The translations under genes and the position numbers were made by a program. Below are positions 30,801 through 43,204 of a DNA stretch of 64,000 bases, piece after piece (the first letter of the stretch is position 1; each line of letters begins with the position of its first letter). Below the pieces are notes generated by a model, which was given only the letters and a program-made list of their open reading frames with translations, was not told where the DNA came from and ran no database searches. The DNA is from Selaginella tamariscina (taxonomy: Eukaryota; Streptophyta; Lycopodiopsida; Selaginellales; Selaginellaceae): contig PUQB01000658.1 in the NCBI GenBank assembly GCA_003024785.1, positions 1 to 64,000 on the forward strand, read 5' to 3'.

Positions 30801-33800
30801 TTTTTCGTTTTTATTTAATTTTACTGTTTTAATATAGTCTGATATGCACTATATTCACACTTCTTGTGTGCTCACCAGGAAGAAGTCAAAATAAGACCTT
30901 GGAGTTTGCTTTGATGAAAATCTTTGTTTGTCAAACTGTTCAATGATTCTCATATTTAGTTAAAATATATTAAATTAAATAAATATATTAATTTTTCGTA
31001 AATAGATGAACACTTGAAGATGGACAACAGAGAATCTTATCTATAAATGCGTATATAAGATATACTATAGGAATCCTTAAGCATACAAACTGGAGTTTAA
31101 CTATCTCGTGATTACGCTAATTATGTTCTACTTATAAAATTAATTTAGTTTTAATTTGATGTTACATATTTACTTCACTCTCTTTTACTTTTACATTATA
31201 TATAATTAACCTTACACGGGTGCAAGCGAGGTGCTTCACACACACATACCACGGCTTCACACACACACACACGTTCTGCACCTACTTCTTTAATCATGTG
31301 TACAACACTACCGTATATAAAACAAGCGCTTGCACTACCAGCTTACATTGTAAGTTGGAACCAGCAGAGAATTTAATTAAGTGTAGATGAAAATTCAATT
31401 ATCTATGAAATATGCTAGAAAAACAGTGGTTCAAGTTTAATTAAAACCCTTCTGGTACTTAAAGCTAGTATGAAGTTTATTTATTAATTCATTTGTTTAA
31501 TAAAATTGTTGAATGGTCAGATTTTGTATAGAATCAGGAATTTAAGTTTCTGTTTAAAATTTAAAAGGAGGAGAAGAATTACAAAAACAACAACGGCGGG
31601 TCTCGCGGGAAAAAGCTAGTTAATAATATATTATTATTATTCATTATTAAAAAAATGAAAAGCACTCATATTAAATTTAATTAAATTTCTAATTTATCCC
31701 TAATAGGTTATGTACATATACATCATAAGCACTTTAGTTAAATGGTCAATACCAACATATAAAGAGGTTAGTTAATTATTATGAAATATGTTAAAGAAAA
31801 ACCCTTCTGATAACTACATAAGGGTTTTTTACAAGAGCTATAGTTATTATAAGGATTATTTATTTTAGATTATTAAATCATTTGTTTAATAAAATCTATG
31901 TTTTATGAAATGATTACTAGAACAAGTAATTTCATTCCCCGTGATCCTCATAACCGATGAGCTAAGAAAACGTCGGTCAAAGACAGTCTATGTCAACGCA
32001 TGCTTGGATATGGGGCGGCGCCTAAATGAGTACAGTAAGGAGAAAACGTATGCATTATATATATGTGTGTGTGTATGTATGTATATTATATGATATGATA
32101 AATTTTTAAACCAATCGAATAATTTTAAACACTACATCTCAATATAAATAAATATGATTAAATTTGTATAATTACGAGAATTATGACCTACTTATTTATA
32201 TGCTGTAATGAAATAATAATTCATGGTAATCATTGCTATTCCATTTAACATCTCAGAATACTAATTAAATCAATAGAAATACTTACCTGAACTCCAAGCA
32301 TATATAGTTAAACAAAAAAACACACAACAAAACAGAATTAAAAAAACAAAAGCACACTATTAATTTTATTATTTAGAATTAAGAAATTTATAAAGTCTTT
32401 TAACAAAAAAAGAAAATTAGAAAGAGGAAGAGAAAATTAATAAACAGGTTGCCTATAGCTGAGCGAATAAAAATTGGCAACTTTGTGAAGTTTTTTTTGT
32501 TTCATTTAATTATTCTTTAATGAAAACTAGTAACATTATCATTAATAAATTAAAAGTACTCATATTAAATTGAATAATGTATATGTTTTAATGTATCTTA
32601 AACTTGATATTACACATATGTACATATATACTTAAGCTTTCTACACATATCATAAGCATATGGAGAATATACTTCCTGACGATATGCTAGAACTAGTTTA
32701 ATTATTGAACTGCTTTATTTAAAACTAAGCTTTATCAAATGGTTAATTTGCTGCACTTAAAAACAGACCACATACAGAGAGCCTTCTATTCAACGTCGTT
32801 CAAAGTTGATCACATAGTCAAACACAGTCCGTATCAGTGCCTAATTCATTTTATATAACATATATTATATATATATATTTATATGGTTTATACATTAATG
32901 TTGATCACACTAACGATGAGAGTGTTCAAAATTTGTAGAACACATGAAAATCAATAACACATAAATAGGTTTAATAGCATTATCACTTACTCATTATTAA
33001 ATTCATCTTCACTGAGCACTCATAGATATTAAATTAAATACTGATGTGTTTTATATCTACTTAAACTAATACATTATGTAAATACATGCTTAAGGATGGA
33101 ACATTTTTAGTTTTATGATATAACTCTATTGCTATTTAGAATATAAAGTTTAATTTAAATATTCTCCTTTTCGAAAATCACAAATAAATAAATTATAAAT
33201 TCTTATTCAATTTATAAATGTTCCTGTAATTTATATCTCTTTGTAATACCCATATCTCCTTATTTATAAATCACAAATCTCATTAGTAATATATAAAGTT
33301 TTTAAATAATTGGAAAATTTATACTTACAACTTTCCTATCCCATGTGAACTTATGGTATACTGTATACAAAAGAAATAACATATATTGGAGAAGAAAAAT
33401 ACACAGACGTATATATATAATATATGTAAATGTGTTTGTGAGTGTGTACTGTTTAAGTCTCTCTCTCTCTATATACATTTGATGATGGTGCTGAAGAATA
33501 TACTCCTGTTGTGCTGACTAAATTGTGGAATTTAAAATTCTGTTTGTAAGATTTAGTGTGGATAATACATGTTCAAATCTCAATCATAAATTCATCATAA
33601 AATCACAATACATTGATTAAATAAAATTAAGATTTAGATTTAAATTTATATGTTTTTAACTATAAATAATACGGAAAATATATATTAAATTTGTACTAAA
33701 TCTAGAATAAGAATCACGAAATTTTCTTGGTGGTGCAGTGAAATTCCTCAATTCACGCGTAACCATGCAGCAGAGCAAAGAGAATAATGTAGTACCTGAA

Positions 33801-34729
33801 GAGGATATCTATGAGCAAACAAGTTTGTTACTTATTTGTTTTTTTTATTTTATTATATTCATTTTTGTTTCTAGTTAATTTTACTGTTTTAATCTAGTCT
33901 TATATGCATAAATAAGTTTTAAAACTTAAAGCTATAGTTAGTATGTTTATTTATTATTAATTCATTTGTTTAAGGTTATTTATTAAATTTCCAGTTTATA
34001 TATCATATTTTTTTTGAAACTCTCTGCTTTTGTTAAAATTGTTGTAGAATAAGAATGTTCAGAAATTTGTACAAGATCAAGAATTTTAAGTTTTTTCTAA
34101 AAGAGGAGGAAAAGAATTAACAAACAATAAGGCGGTCCGCTGGAAAAAGTTAGTAACAACAATATTATATAATCAAAAAGCACTCATATTAAATTAATAA
34201 TGTATAAATTTCAATATATTTATAATAGGTTTATGTACACGTATACCTCATAAGAACCGGAATTTTGACATTACAAGCTGAAACATAGTTAGATGGTCAA
34301 TGCCTTTATATTTTACGAGAGACTCACTTTATTAAATCCTTAAAAGAACTAGTGAGAATAAATAAATCCTTGTAAATAAGCACCTGCTTGCAGATGAGGT
34401 TCTTGTGGTAATCTGTATAACATCAAGATGAACATACCGTATTATTACATGTAAATAATATTTTAAAGTTTTAGAGTTTAAGATCTATGAAAATACCAGT
34501 TACATAAATATTTATGTAAAAAATCCTTTAGAGAATTTTCGTTAAGTGTAGATGAGAAAATGCATTTAGTTACTCAGCTTCTTAAACAAAAAGTTAAGTT
34601 GATTATTTATGAAAATATGTTAAAGCAAATAACTATAAATAGGTATTATCTACAGAGCTATAGTTATTATAAAAATTTTATTTTATTTAGATTAAATCAT
34701 TTGTTTAATGAAATCTTGTTATGAAAGTG

Positions 34730-34883
34730 TGAGAGATCGGAATATAGAAATGTGTATATCCATTAGTTTAGAAACCTAACTTATACAAAAGCGTGGTCTG
34801 GATTGAATCCAATCCGACGGCTATCAAATTTCACTATACTAATAATAGTATATGCACATGTAGCAGTACACGTGGATCTTACA
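34730..34883 (-). repeat. 3' LTR of copy C
   Basis: It begins TGAGAG and ends CTTACA, about 154 bases. It matches 39393-39553. Confidence 0.82.
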
Positions 34884-37800
34884 TCATCCCCTCCTTTCGG
34901 AAGGGTGTAAGTTGGTTAGGGTTTCTTGTAGATGGGTTTAGATCTGGAGGAACATCAAGAGGGCACTAGTGAATTTGTAGGCGGCACAACTTGTTTCCGT
35001 TGCACAAAATGCTTCAACCGTTGTACATGTACAATTCCGGAGGATGGTTGAATGTCGTGTTAAACCTCATAAACATGTGGCCCTACTTGCCGTAGCACTT
35101 GATACGGTCCTTTTCACTAAGAAAGGAGATTCTTAACTAAACCACATACCGTAAGCTTGGGAAAACAAACCAACACCAGTTCATCAACTTTGTACTCCAC
35201 AGGAGGAGGATGATGCAAGTTGTAGCGTTGTTGTTGTCCTACTTTACGCGGCCTAAGTGTTCTGCTGACTCCGCACGAACCAATGGAAGAATGCTCACAA
35301 ATACCGATCCATGACTTAGCATCAGCAACTCGCGATAAATCGAGAAGGCAAAACCCAACTCCGTTGGCAACACTGGGTCATAACCATACAAGAGCTTATA
35401 TGGGAAGTACCAATGGAACTTTGAACTCCAGTGACATAAGCATATCAGAGAGACGGTAGATATCATCCCAATCCGAATGTTGAAAGTTCACATATTCGCG
35501 ATCATCCCCTTGAAGGTTCTGACCAACCGTTCCACTAAACCATCTGTTTGAGGATGATAAGCACTTGTAAAGTGTGGCGTATCCCTAGTCGAGATGTCAA
35601 AACATGAAATGCCTTAGCCATAAATGCAGGACCATTATCTGAAAGAATTCGCTTTGGAAAGAATGCTGAAACACAAACCCGATTCAGAGAAATTGACAAC
35701 AGCAGAAGCAGTCGCACTAGCAAGAGCACTAACTTTACCCAACGAGTTAGGTAATCAGAAGCAATAATAACGTACTCGTTGCCAACAGTTGATCGCGGAA
35801 AAGGTCCCATCAAATCAAATGCCACCAATTCAAAGGACGAGAAACTGTAATTGACTCAACCGTCCTTCCGAAGCAATGGGGGAGTATTGCGAGCTTGGCA
35901 CCACACAGCTATGCACATACCGAATCACATCTCCTCGTAACTCCGGCTAATAGAAAGATCTGTGCAGCTTCTCCATCAGCCGACGATGTCCATGTGCCCG
36001 CCAAGAATAGGAGAGTCATGGTAAGCATGGAGGAAGCGTGGAAAAAAGATCGAAGGCACCACCAACCACAAAGGATCATCTGGATTAGTCCCCACAAAAT
36101 AAAGAAGGTCATCTGAAGGCGATACTGCAAATGTAAATGTCTGAAAGGCAAGTCATCAGCAAGTGATGCAGGATTCACAAACCCATCACGAAGCCTTTGA
36201 ATCCACGGCTCAACCTTTTGAACTTCCCAAACCTCATCCAAAACGGCAAATCTAATTCTGCATTCTGCGGACACTGAATGTCAAGCACAACAACTGCTGA
36301 TGGTACGGAATCTTCATCAAAAAGTCCACTGAAGCTGGAACAACTGGTTCCTCTGGGGCAACAGAAGAGAGAGAAGGTGGAAGAGGAGCCGAGAAAGAGC
36401 ATCAGCATCAGCCATGGAACTTCCTGGCGATGAACAACTTCAAAGTTCGTAAATTTGAAGTTTCAAGGCCCACCGAGCAGTACGCCCAATCAAATTCTTC
36501 CGCTTCAACAACGAAGTGACTGCTGCATGATCACCTTCCAACAACGTCCGCGAACCATGCAAGTAGGCATGGAGCTTCTCAAAACCCCAAACTGCTGCTA
36601 GACACTCCTTTTAGTCGTGGAGTAATTCACCTTGCTGGCTGCAATGTACGGCTGATGTACGCAATGGGATGTCGTTGGCCAGGAACACTCGTACTCTCCT
36701 GCATCAATACGCCCCCGAGGCCGATGTCAGAAGCATCTACACGCAAGATGAAAGGACGGTGTAATCCGGGTACGCCAAAACTGGAGGAGTCGTCAACAAC
36801 TCTTTGAGATCTGCAAATGCCTGCTTGCAATCCTTAGACCAAACAAAAGAAGTCATTGACGATTTCAACGCGCGCAACGGTGCAGTACGATCTGAAAGAT
36901 GATCCACAAAACGACCCAGATATTGTACCTTGCCAAGAAAGCGTTGCACATCATTCACACACTTTGGCGTAGGGAACTTCAAAACTGCAACTAGTTTGTC
37001 AGGATCGACTTGCAAACCTTCACGTGAAATGCGATAACCCAGATAAGTGGTGTCCTTTGATCCAAACACACACTTAGATGGCTTCAACTTCAAACCAACT
37101 TCCCGCAGCCGATCCAAAACCTTACGTACATCACCGACATGCTCCTCCCACGTTCCATCCGAATGGATCAAAACATCATCGATGAAATCGGCAGTCACCT
37201 CCGGCATGTCGCAAAGAACCCACGTTGGAAAGTTGCTGGAGCATTGCTCAAACCGAAAGGCATCACCAAGAACTCGTACAGGCCAAATGGTGTTCGAAAA
37301 GCAGTCTTGGGAATGTCCATGTCAGCCATCGGAACTTGCCAATATCCAGATGCGAGATCTAACTTGGTGAACCAACGGCTCCGCCCCAGTCGATCCAAAA
37401 GGTCTGCAGTATGAGGAAGTGGGTACACATCTGAGACGGTTACCTCATTTAACGGGCGATATCAATGCAGAATCGAACGCTCCCATCAGGCTTCGTCACA
37501 AGGTGAGGTTCGCACGCCCAAGGACTTCGAGATTTTCCGGATAACACCCTTCTCCAACATCTCTTTGACATTCGCTCGTAAGATCTTGAGCTCCTTTGGT
37601 GATCGACGCCGAACAGGTACCTTGATTGGCCTAGCTTCTCCAGTTGGAATAGGGTGGCGTGTCGCAATCTTGGCCCCAGATGACAAGTCGAAGTTGAAAA
37701 GATCAGCATACTCCTTCTTGAGTTGATCAACAACTACAGCACGACGATCATCTGATGGATCCAAAGAAGAAAGGAAGAGCATGAAGGGAAAATGGTTGGA

Positions 37801-39392
37801 AAAGGGTGAGACAAAAGTGATGGAAGCAGAGGTGGAAGCAGATGGACGAAGTGGAATAGAAGTAAGAGGAATGGAAGAAAGACGAGGGAGAGTCAAACAA
37901 GGGGGAGACTTTTCAAAGTCACACTTGGCATGATTGCGAGTTAACCAATCCATACCAAGAATAAGGTGAAAAGCTTGACTCGGCACCACCCGCAAAGATT
38001 GAAGCTCGAGCTCACAATCATCCACACGAACAACAATGTCCACTTCATCCGCGAACAAGCATGAGTATGTCCGTTGCCGTACAGAATGAAGACTGGTTCT
38101 ACCGCACGACGCAAATGAAGGCTGCAACGTGTAGCAACAGATTGAGAAAAGAGGACAAACTTGAACCTGTATCCACCAACACTGAAAGGAAAACAGGACG
38201 GCGTGATTAACGAGCTTGAAAAGTGAAAACCGGATGATTTGGTGCCGAGTGAACCCCTTGATGATACTCCCGAAAGAAAGATGGAGGGGTCACTAATTTA
38301 TTCGCACGAGGACCCTCCTCTACTCGTGCGATTCGTCGTTTCCCGGAAGATCCACCGCATCACAACCTTCCACTGCAGCAGCACCAACCGGACGTTGTTG
38401 ACGCCATGGCCTCCATCCTGGAAATGGGGGACGCCAATCGGGAAACCGTTGACAGCGCCGATACGTGTGTCCAACCTCATCACATGCCCAACAACGAACT
38501 GCACGTCCACGTCCTCGTCCACGGGCCCCACCTTGTGCTGGTACACGAGCGGCAACAGCCTCAACCTCCATCGGAGCAGGTCCATCCCCAACATGGAGTG
38601 GAACAAGAGCACGTGAAGGCAAGTGGGAGAGGTGACGACTCATATCGTTGTGCCAGCCTCAAAGCATCGTCAAGAGTCACTGGAGCTAGTGCATGCACAA
38701 GCCCCACAAGGTCTTGACGAAGTGCTGGCCACAACATACCTAACTTGATGCGTTCCGACATGTTAGGTTCTGCACGCAGCAAAAGGCTTCGAAAGCGAAC
38801 ACCAAACTGCATCACCGACTCAGATGGCTCCTGACGAATACGATGCAACTGCTGAAAAAAGCATCATCATAGTCATCTGCATGCCTAAATGCACGTTTGA
38901 AGATCTTGGAAGAATATTCCAATTCATGAGTCGCAACGTCCAGACCATTATACCACTGCAACGCCATCCCTTGAAGACAATAGAAACTCGCACAAACACT
39001 GAGCACCTCCCATGAATGATATGTGGCAACCACAATGAAGTGGTCAAACCAATGGTACACATCATCTTCAGGATTTCCACGAAAGAAATCCGGCCAGACA
39101 CAGGGGTTTGCAACATGAGTAGGAGGAGTACCCTGGACCGTGAATGCTACCATCAATTAAGAATGATTGTTCAGTTACATACGCATGACATCCAACAACT
39201 GCATGAGTAACTGCTCCACAGACAAGGGATTTGCTTATTGTGGATCCATGTACGAAGAAAAAACAGAATTTACAAGAAAGGAATAGATTTAAACAATGAA
39301 AAAGCTAGACCTAAGAAAACAAAGAAAATTAATAAAAAGACACAAATCCAAGCACTCCGTAGAATTAGAAGTGCCCCTCACTTCCACCAATA

Positions 39393-39553
39393 TGAGAGCT
39401 CGGAATATAAAATGTGTATATCCATTAGTTCAGAAACTCTAACTTATATATAAGAGCGAGTGGTCCGGATTGAATCCAATCCGACGACCATCAAATCCAC
39501 TACGCTAACTAATAATAGTATGTGCACGTATAGCCGTACACATGGATCTTACA
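39393..39553 (-). repeat. 5' LTR of copy C
   Basis: About 161 bases, beginning TGAGAG and ending CTTACA. The bases flanking the element (AAGTG left, AAATG right) look like an imperfect 5-bp target duplication. Confidence 0.82.
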
Positions 39554-41519
39554 AAATGATTAATCTGCTGCACTAGAAAAGATCCAACAAATAATTTCAT
39601 TCTCCCGTCTTAAAAAAACAAAACGCCGGTCAAAGACAGTCTATGTCAACGCATGCTTGGATAGGGCGGCGCCTAAATGAGTACAATACGGAGAATTATT
39701 AAATATATGCATTATATATATATGGAAAAAACCCAAATTATGACCTACTTATTTATATTGTAATGAAATAAATATTCATGGTAATCATTGTTAATTCCAT
39801 TTCACATCTCAAATACTTAAAAACAAATTAAATCAATATAAATACTTATCTGAACTCCAAAACGTATATAGTTAAAAAAACAAAACACACAACAAACAGA
39901 TATATGTGCACATTACATGATAAAAAAACAAAACACACCATAATTTTTACTTATTTAGAATCGAGAAATTTATAAAGAGTTTAAAAGAAAAAACAAAAAG
40001 AAAATTAGAAAGAAAAAGAGAAATTAATAAACAGGTGTACACGGATAAAAAGAGGCAACTTTGTGAAGTTTTAAAAAAATAATTTTGTTTCATTTTAATT
40101 ATTCTTTAAATGAAAAACTTAGTAACAATATCATTATTAATAAATCAAAAATACTCATATTAAATTAAATAATAAAGCATAATTCTTAATGTATAAACTA
40201 GGATTTTACATACATATGCTTTCTACGCGCATCATAAGCATACGGAGAATATACTCCTGACTATGAATATGTTATTGCTAGTTTAATTATTGAACTGCCT
40301 ATTTATTTAAACTAGCTTTACCAAATGATTAATCTGCTGCACTTTCTATTCAACGTCGTTCAAGTTGATCACGCAGTAACTGAACAATTTATATATATAT
40401 AATTATATATATATATATAATATATATATTGGTTTATACATATCATTTTCAAATGTTAATCACACTAACAATGGAATGTTCAAATTTGTATAGAACACAT
40501 GAAAATCAATAAACACATAAATAGGTTTAATAGCATTATCACTACTCATTAAGTTTCATCTTCACTGAGCACCCGTAGATTATTACTTAAACTTAATACA
40601 TTATGTACATACATGTTTAAGGATGAAACATTTTAGTTTTATGATATAACCTCTATTACTTTTAGAATATAGATCTAATGAATATTCTCCTTTTGTAAAA
40701 TCACAAATGATAAATGTTATAAATATTACTTACAACTTTCCTACTCTTATGGTATACATACATACAAGACGTATATATATGTTAAATGTGTTTGTGAGTG
40801 TTACTGTTTAAGTTGTGTCTCTCTCTTTATATGCACACACGCACACACCGCACACACATATTTAAAGATGGTGCTGACTGTGGAATTTAAGATTCTATTT
40901 ATAAGATTTGAGTAGGCAGAATGAATGTTATCTATAAAATGCGTGTATAAGAATTATGACGACGAATTTTCCTTGAATATACTATGAATAAGTTCATAAA
41001 TAAGTATTTCGTGGAAAGTGATACTACATCTCACAACACAACAAATCCTTAAGCATACAAATTTTAATTATTAATAAGCCTTGTGATTACGTTAATTATG
41101 TCTACATTATACATAACTTAGTTCTTAAATATGTTGGTTTCCCATACTTTATTAATTAAAAGAAAAACTAATTATGATAAATTAATTTAATTGCATTTAG
41201 TTTTGATTTATTTGTGGATGTTACATATTATACGTTCACTCTCTTAAACTTTTAGATTATAATTATTCATTATTAATAAATCAAAAACACTCATTTTTAA
41301 TTAATAAGGAATTTTTCATAATAGGTTTATGTTCACATATATACATCATAACTTTGACATTACAAGCTGAACGGTCATACCTTTAATATAAAGTAGTGAG
41401 AATAAATAAATCCTTATAAAAACAAGCCCTCACTATTTAAAGTTTTAAATTATACCAGTTTACATAAATGTTTAAGTAGAGATATTATACATACACACAC
41501 ATACACATATATATTAGTG

Positions 41520-41995
41520 GTGTGTGTGTGTATATGTATTTATGTATGTGTATGTGTCTGTACCTTCTGAGCATCAAGTAGGTTACCGCATTTGGCATAC
41601 AAGTTGACAGGTGCGCTGGCCAGCTTCGAGTGAATATCCATTCCGTACTCGAGAGAGGCCTCCTTCTCGGCCAGGATAATACACGCCTCCAGTGCGGCAA
41701 CGGACTTCCGTACAGTCAGCTGGCAGTTCTGTGACAGCATCCGGGAGTATATTTGTAAGGCCTCTTGTGGTTGTGCGTTTTCCACGTATCCCAGAATAAG
41801 CGTATTCCATGCCACCACGTCTCTTTGCTCCATATGATCGAATACCTACGTAATACATAGATATGTAAATATACATGTCATATGTCTTAGGTGTGTGTGC
41901 GTGTGTATCCACCATTATACGACACATCCTTTACATCAGAACATGTACACATAAGATATATGTATGTGGTGTGTTTCCAATATCAACATGTGCAT
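41520..41995 (-). repeat. Left arm of an inverted duplication
   Basis: Its reverse complement matches 42980-43009 joined to 47914-48310, including a PPR coding piece and its flanks. The right arm is split by retrotransposon copy B. Confidence 0.9.
41552..41840 (-). pseudogene. PPR protein fragment (PLS type), left copy
   Basis: The open frame reads MEQRDVVAWNTLILGYVENA, continues with two further helices containing EALQIYSRM and LEACIILAEKEA, and ends with VNLYAKCGNLLDAQKV. These are PLS-class pentatricopeptide repeats, known from organellar RNA-binding proteins. Both ends run to splice-like sites (GTACAGACAC after the last codon). Only about 90 residues are present, while the family usually has several hundred, so it is an isolated exon or a gene fragment. 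The inverted second copy is at 48037. Confidence 0.75.
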
Positions 41996-42063
41996 ATAAC
42001 TAGAGTTGGCCTGGTGAATTCAGCTGGGTCTATGATGACAGTCGCCAGGAGTGTATATCCAGA

Positions 42064-42275
42064 TACAAGCACAGATTCTGGACAAGTATATTCCTCCAGA
42101 ACTAGCAGTTATTGTGCTTTTAGAAGTTAATGTCAGAAATGGAGCAAATTGGATCCTGGGCAGAGGTATGACACACGTATGCTCGCCTCATATGTATGTA
42201 TTATGTAATGCATACTTTCTAATAGAATTGTTTATGTGCGTATATCCAGATACACACAGAGTGGGCAGTAAGAGC
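42064..42275 (+). other. Possible two-exon coding fragment of unknown protein
   Basis: Two stretches, each after a TATATCCAG acceptor (exons about 42064-42166 and 42252-42275), would join in frame across a GTATGA donor. They give ILDKYIPPELAVIVLLEV, then RNGANWILGR and a short tail with a stop. I do not recognise it. It sits in the spacer of the inverted duplication. The call is weak. Confidence 0.25.
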
Positions 42276-42483
42276 TCAATATAAATGGTAAAGGTGAGAA
42301 CAAATGTTTATTTGTTTTATTTATTTTTACATTTTCGATTCGTTTATTTATTTATTTTTTTATGTAGTGCGTATGTTTTTCAGAGAATCTCGTTAACATA
42401 TGGAAAACTCGGCTAAGCTCTTTATACATAAAAGCTCCTCGGTATATGTTTGTTCTATGTTGTGTAAAGTATGGTGCGTGCTT

Positions 42484-42484
42484 G

Positions 42485-42554
<70 letters not shown>

Positions 42555-42556
42555 AT
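42484..42556. repeat. (GT)n(GA)n microsatellite
   Basis: A short GT run is followed by about 55 bases of GA repeats. A similar tract is at 42867-42929. Confidence 0.93.
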
Positions 42557-42867
42557 AATGGGTAGTTGTCAGTGTGTAAATCACTACTGCACACACATAA
42601 TGAGAACTTACATAGGTGTGTGTATAACAAGTCACACAGCGTCGTGCGCGGGAGAGATAGCCAGTGATTCATCTCCTTTCTCTACACACACAGGAGAGAG
42701 ACACATAGACACAGACACACAATCTATGTGTATCTCATCTCTTTGCACGGGACCTATTTACAATCTTTTTTGACACGCACACACAATCAGAGACAAGTAT
42801 ATTCTGTCTACAGCACACAGATCTTCATTTAGCAAGTGCACTTGTCAACATGTATGCAAAATGCGAC

Positions 42868-42903
<36 letters not shown>

Positions 42904-43009
42904 TGAGAGAGAGAGAGAGGGAGAGAGATTAATTATATAACTGTACAAATCTTGACATGTTTATATTATTTATATTGTCTCATGTCACATGTTGATATTG
43001 GAAACACAC

Positions 43010-43204
43010 TGTAAGATACTATATATATAACATACTGTATATTGCATGTGTATATACACACATGCGTAGTGACACATGGGTGGTGATCTGGCCCCATGTG
43101 TCAGCGCCATGTCGCATGTGTGCCACGTGGCAGAGGTCTCCTGTATATAAGCAGGGTTTTTGTAGCTAATATATCTGACATTTCATTTATATATTGCTCT
43201 TTCA
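43010..43204 (+). repeat. 5' LTR of copy B
   Basis: TG...CA ends, with a G-box CCACGTGG and TATATAAGCAGG promoter-like box. About 195 bases. Confidence 0.9.

Larger units (their letters stand above)
34730..39553 (-). mobile_element. Ty3/gypsy LTR retrotransposon, copy C (older family)
   Basis: The element reads on the minus strand between two LTRs. In its own order it has gag (about 39160-38300), protease (about 38130-37800), reverse transcriptase (about 37740-36900), RNase H (about 36830-36400) and integrase (about 36270-35240), which is the Ty3/gypsy order. It is related to copies A and B but clearly a different family. The two LTRs differ at about one position in ten, so the insertion is fairly old. 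It is broken, with roughly ten breaks. It is inserted into the third unit of the 3-kb tandem array. The other units show the unoccupied sequence around ATGAAATGATTA. Confidence 0.92.
27880..41470. repeat. Degenerate tandem array of about 3-kb units (three units plus a partial fourth)
   Basis: The same landmarks recur in the same order. Landmark a (AATTCACGC.TAACCATGCAG) is at 28015, 30650 and 33750. Landmark b (GCATGCTTGGATA, then GGGCGGCG) is at 29043, 32000 and 39650. Landmark c (GGAGAATATACT) is at 29522, 32660 and 40244. Landmark d (GAACACATGAAAATCAATAA) is at 29828, 32938 and 40494. Landmark e (AAATGTGTTTGTGAGTG) is at 30280, 33428 and 40785. Landmark f (GATGGTGCTGA) is at 30391, 33485 and 40868. 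The period is about 2.6-3.1 kb once the inserted retrotransposon at 34730-39553 is taken out. Copies differ by many small indels. The array is not obviously coding. A further fragment lies at 48508-48640. Confidence 0.85.

Noticed and set aside
42471-42773. Arg/Glu- or Ser/Leu-rich ORFs over (GA)n tracts (also 18018, 19568, 21473)
   Set aside because: Microsatellite artefacts without homology.
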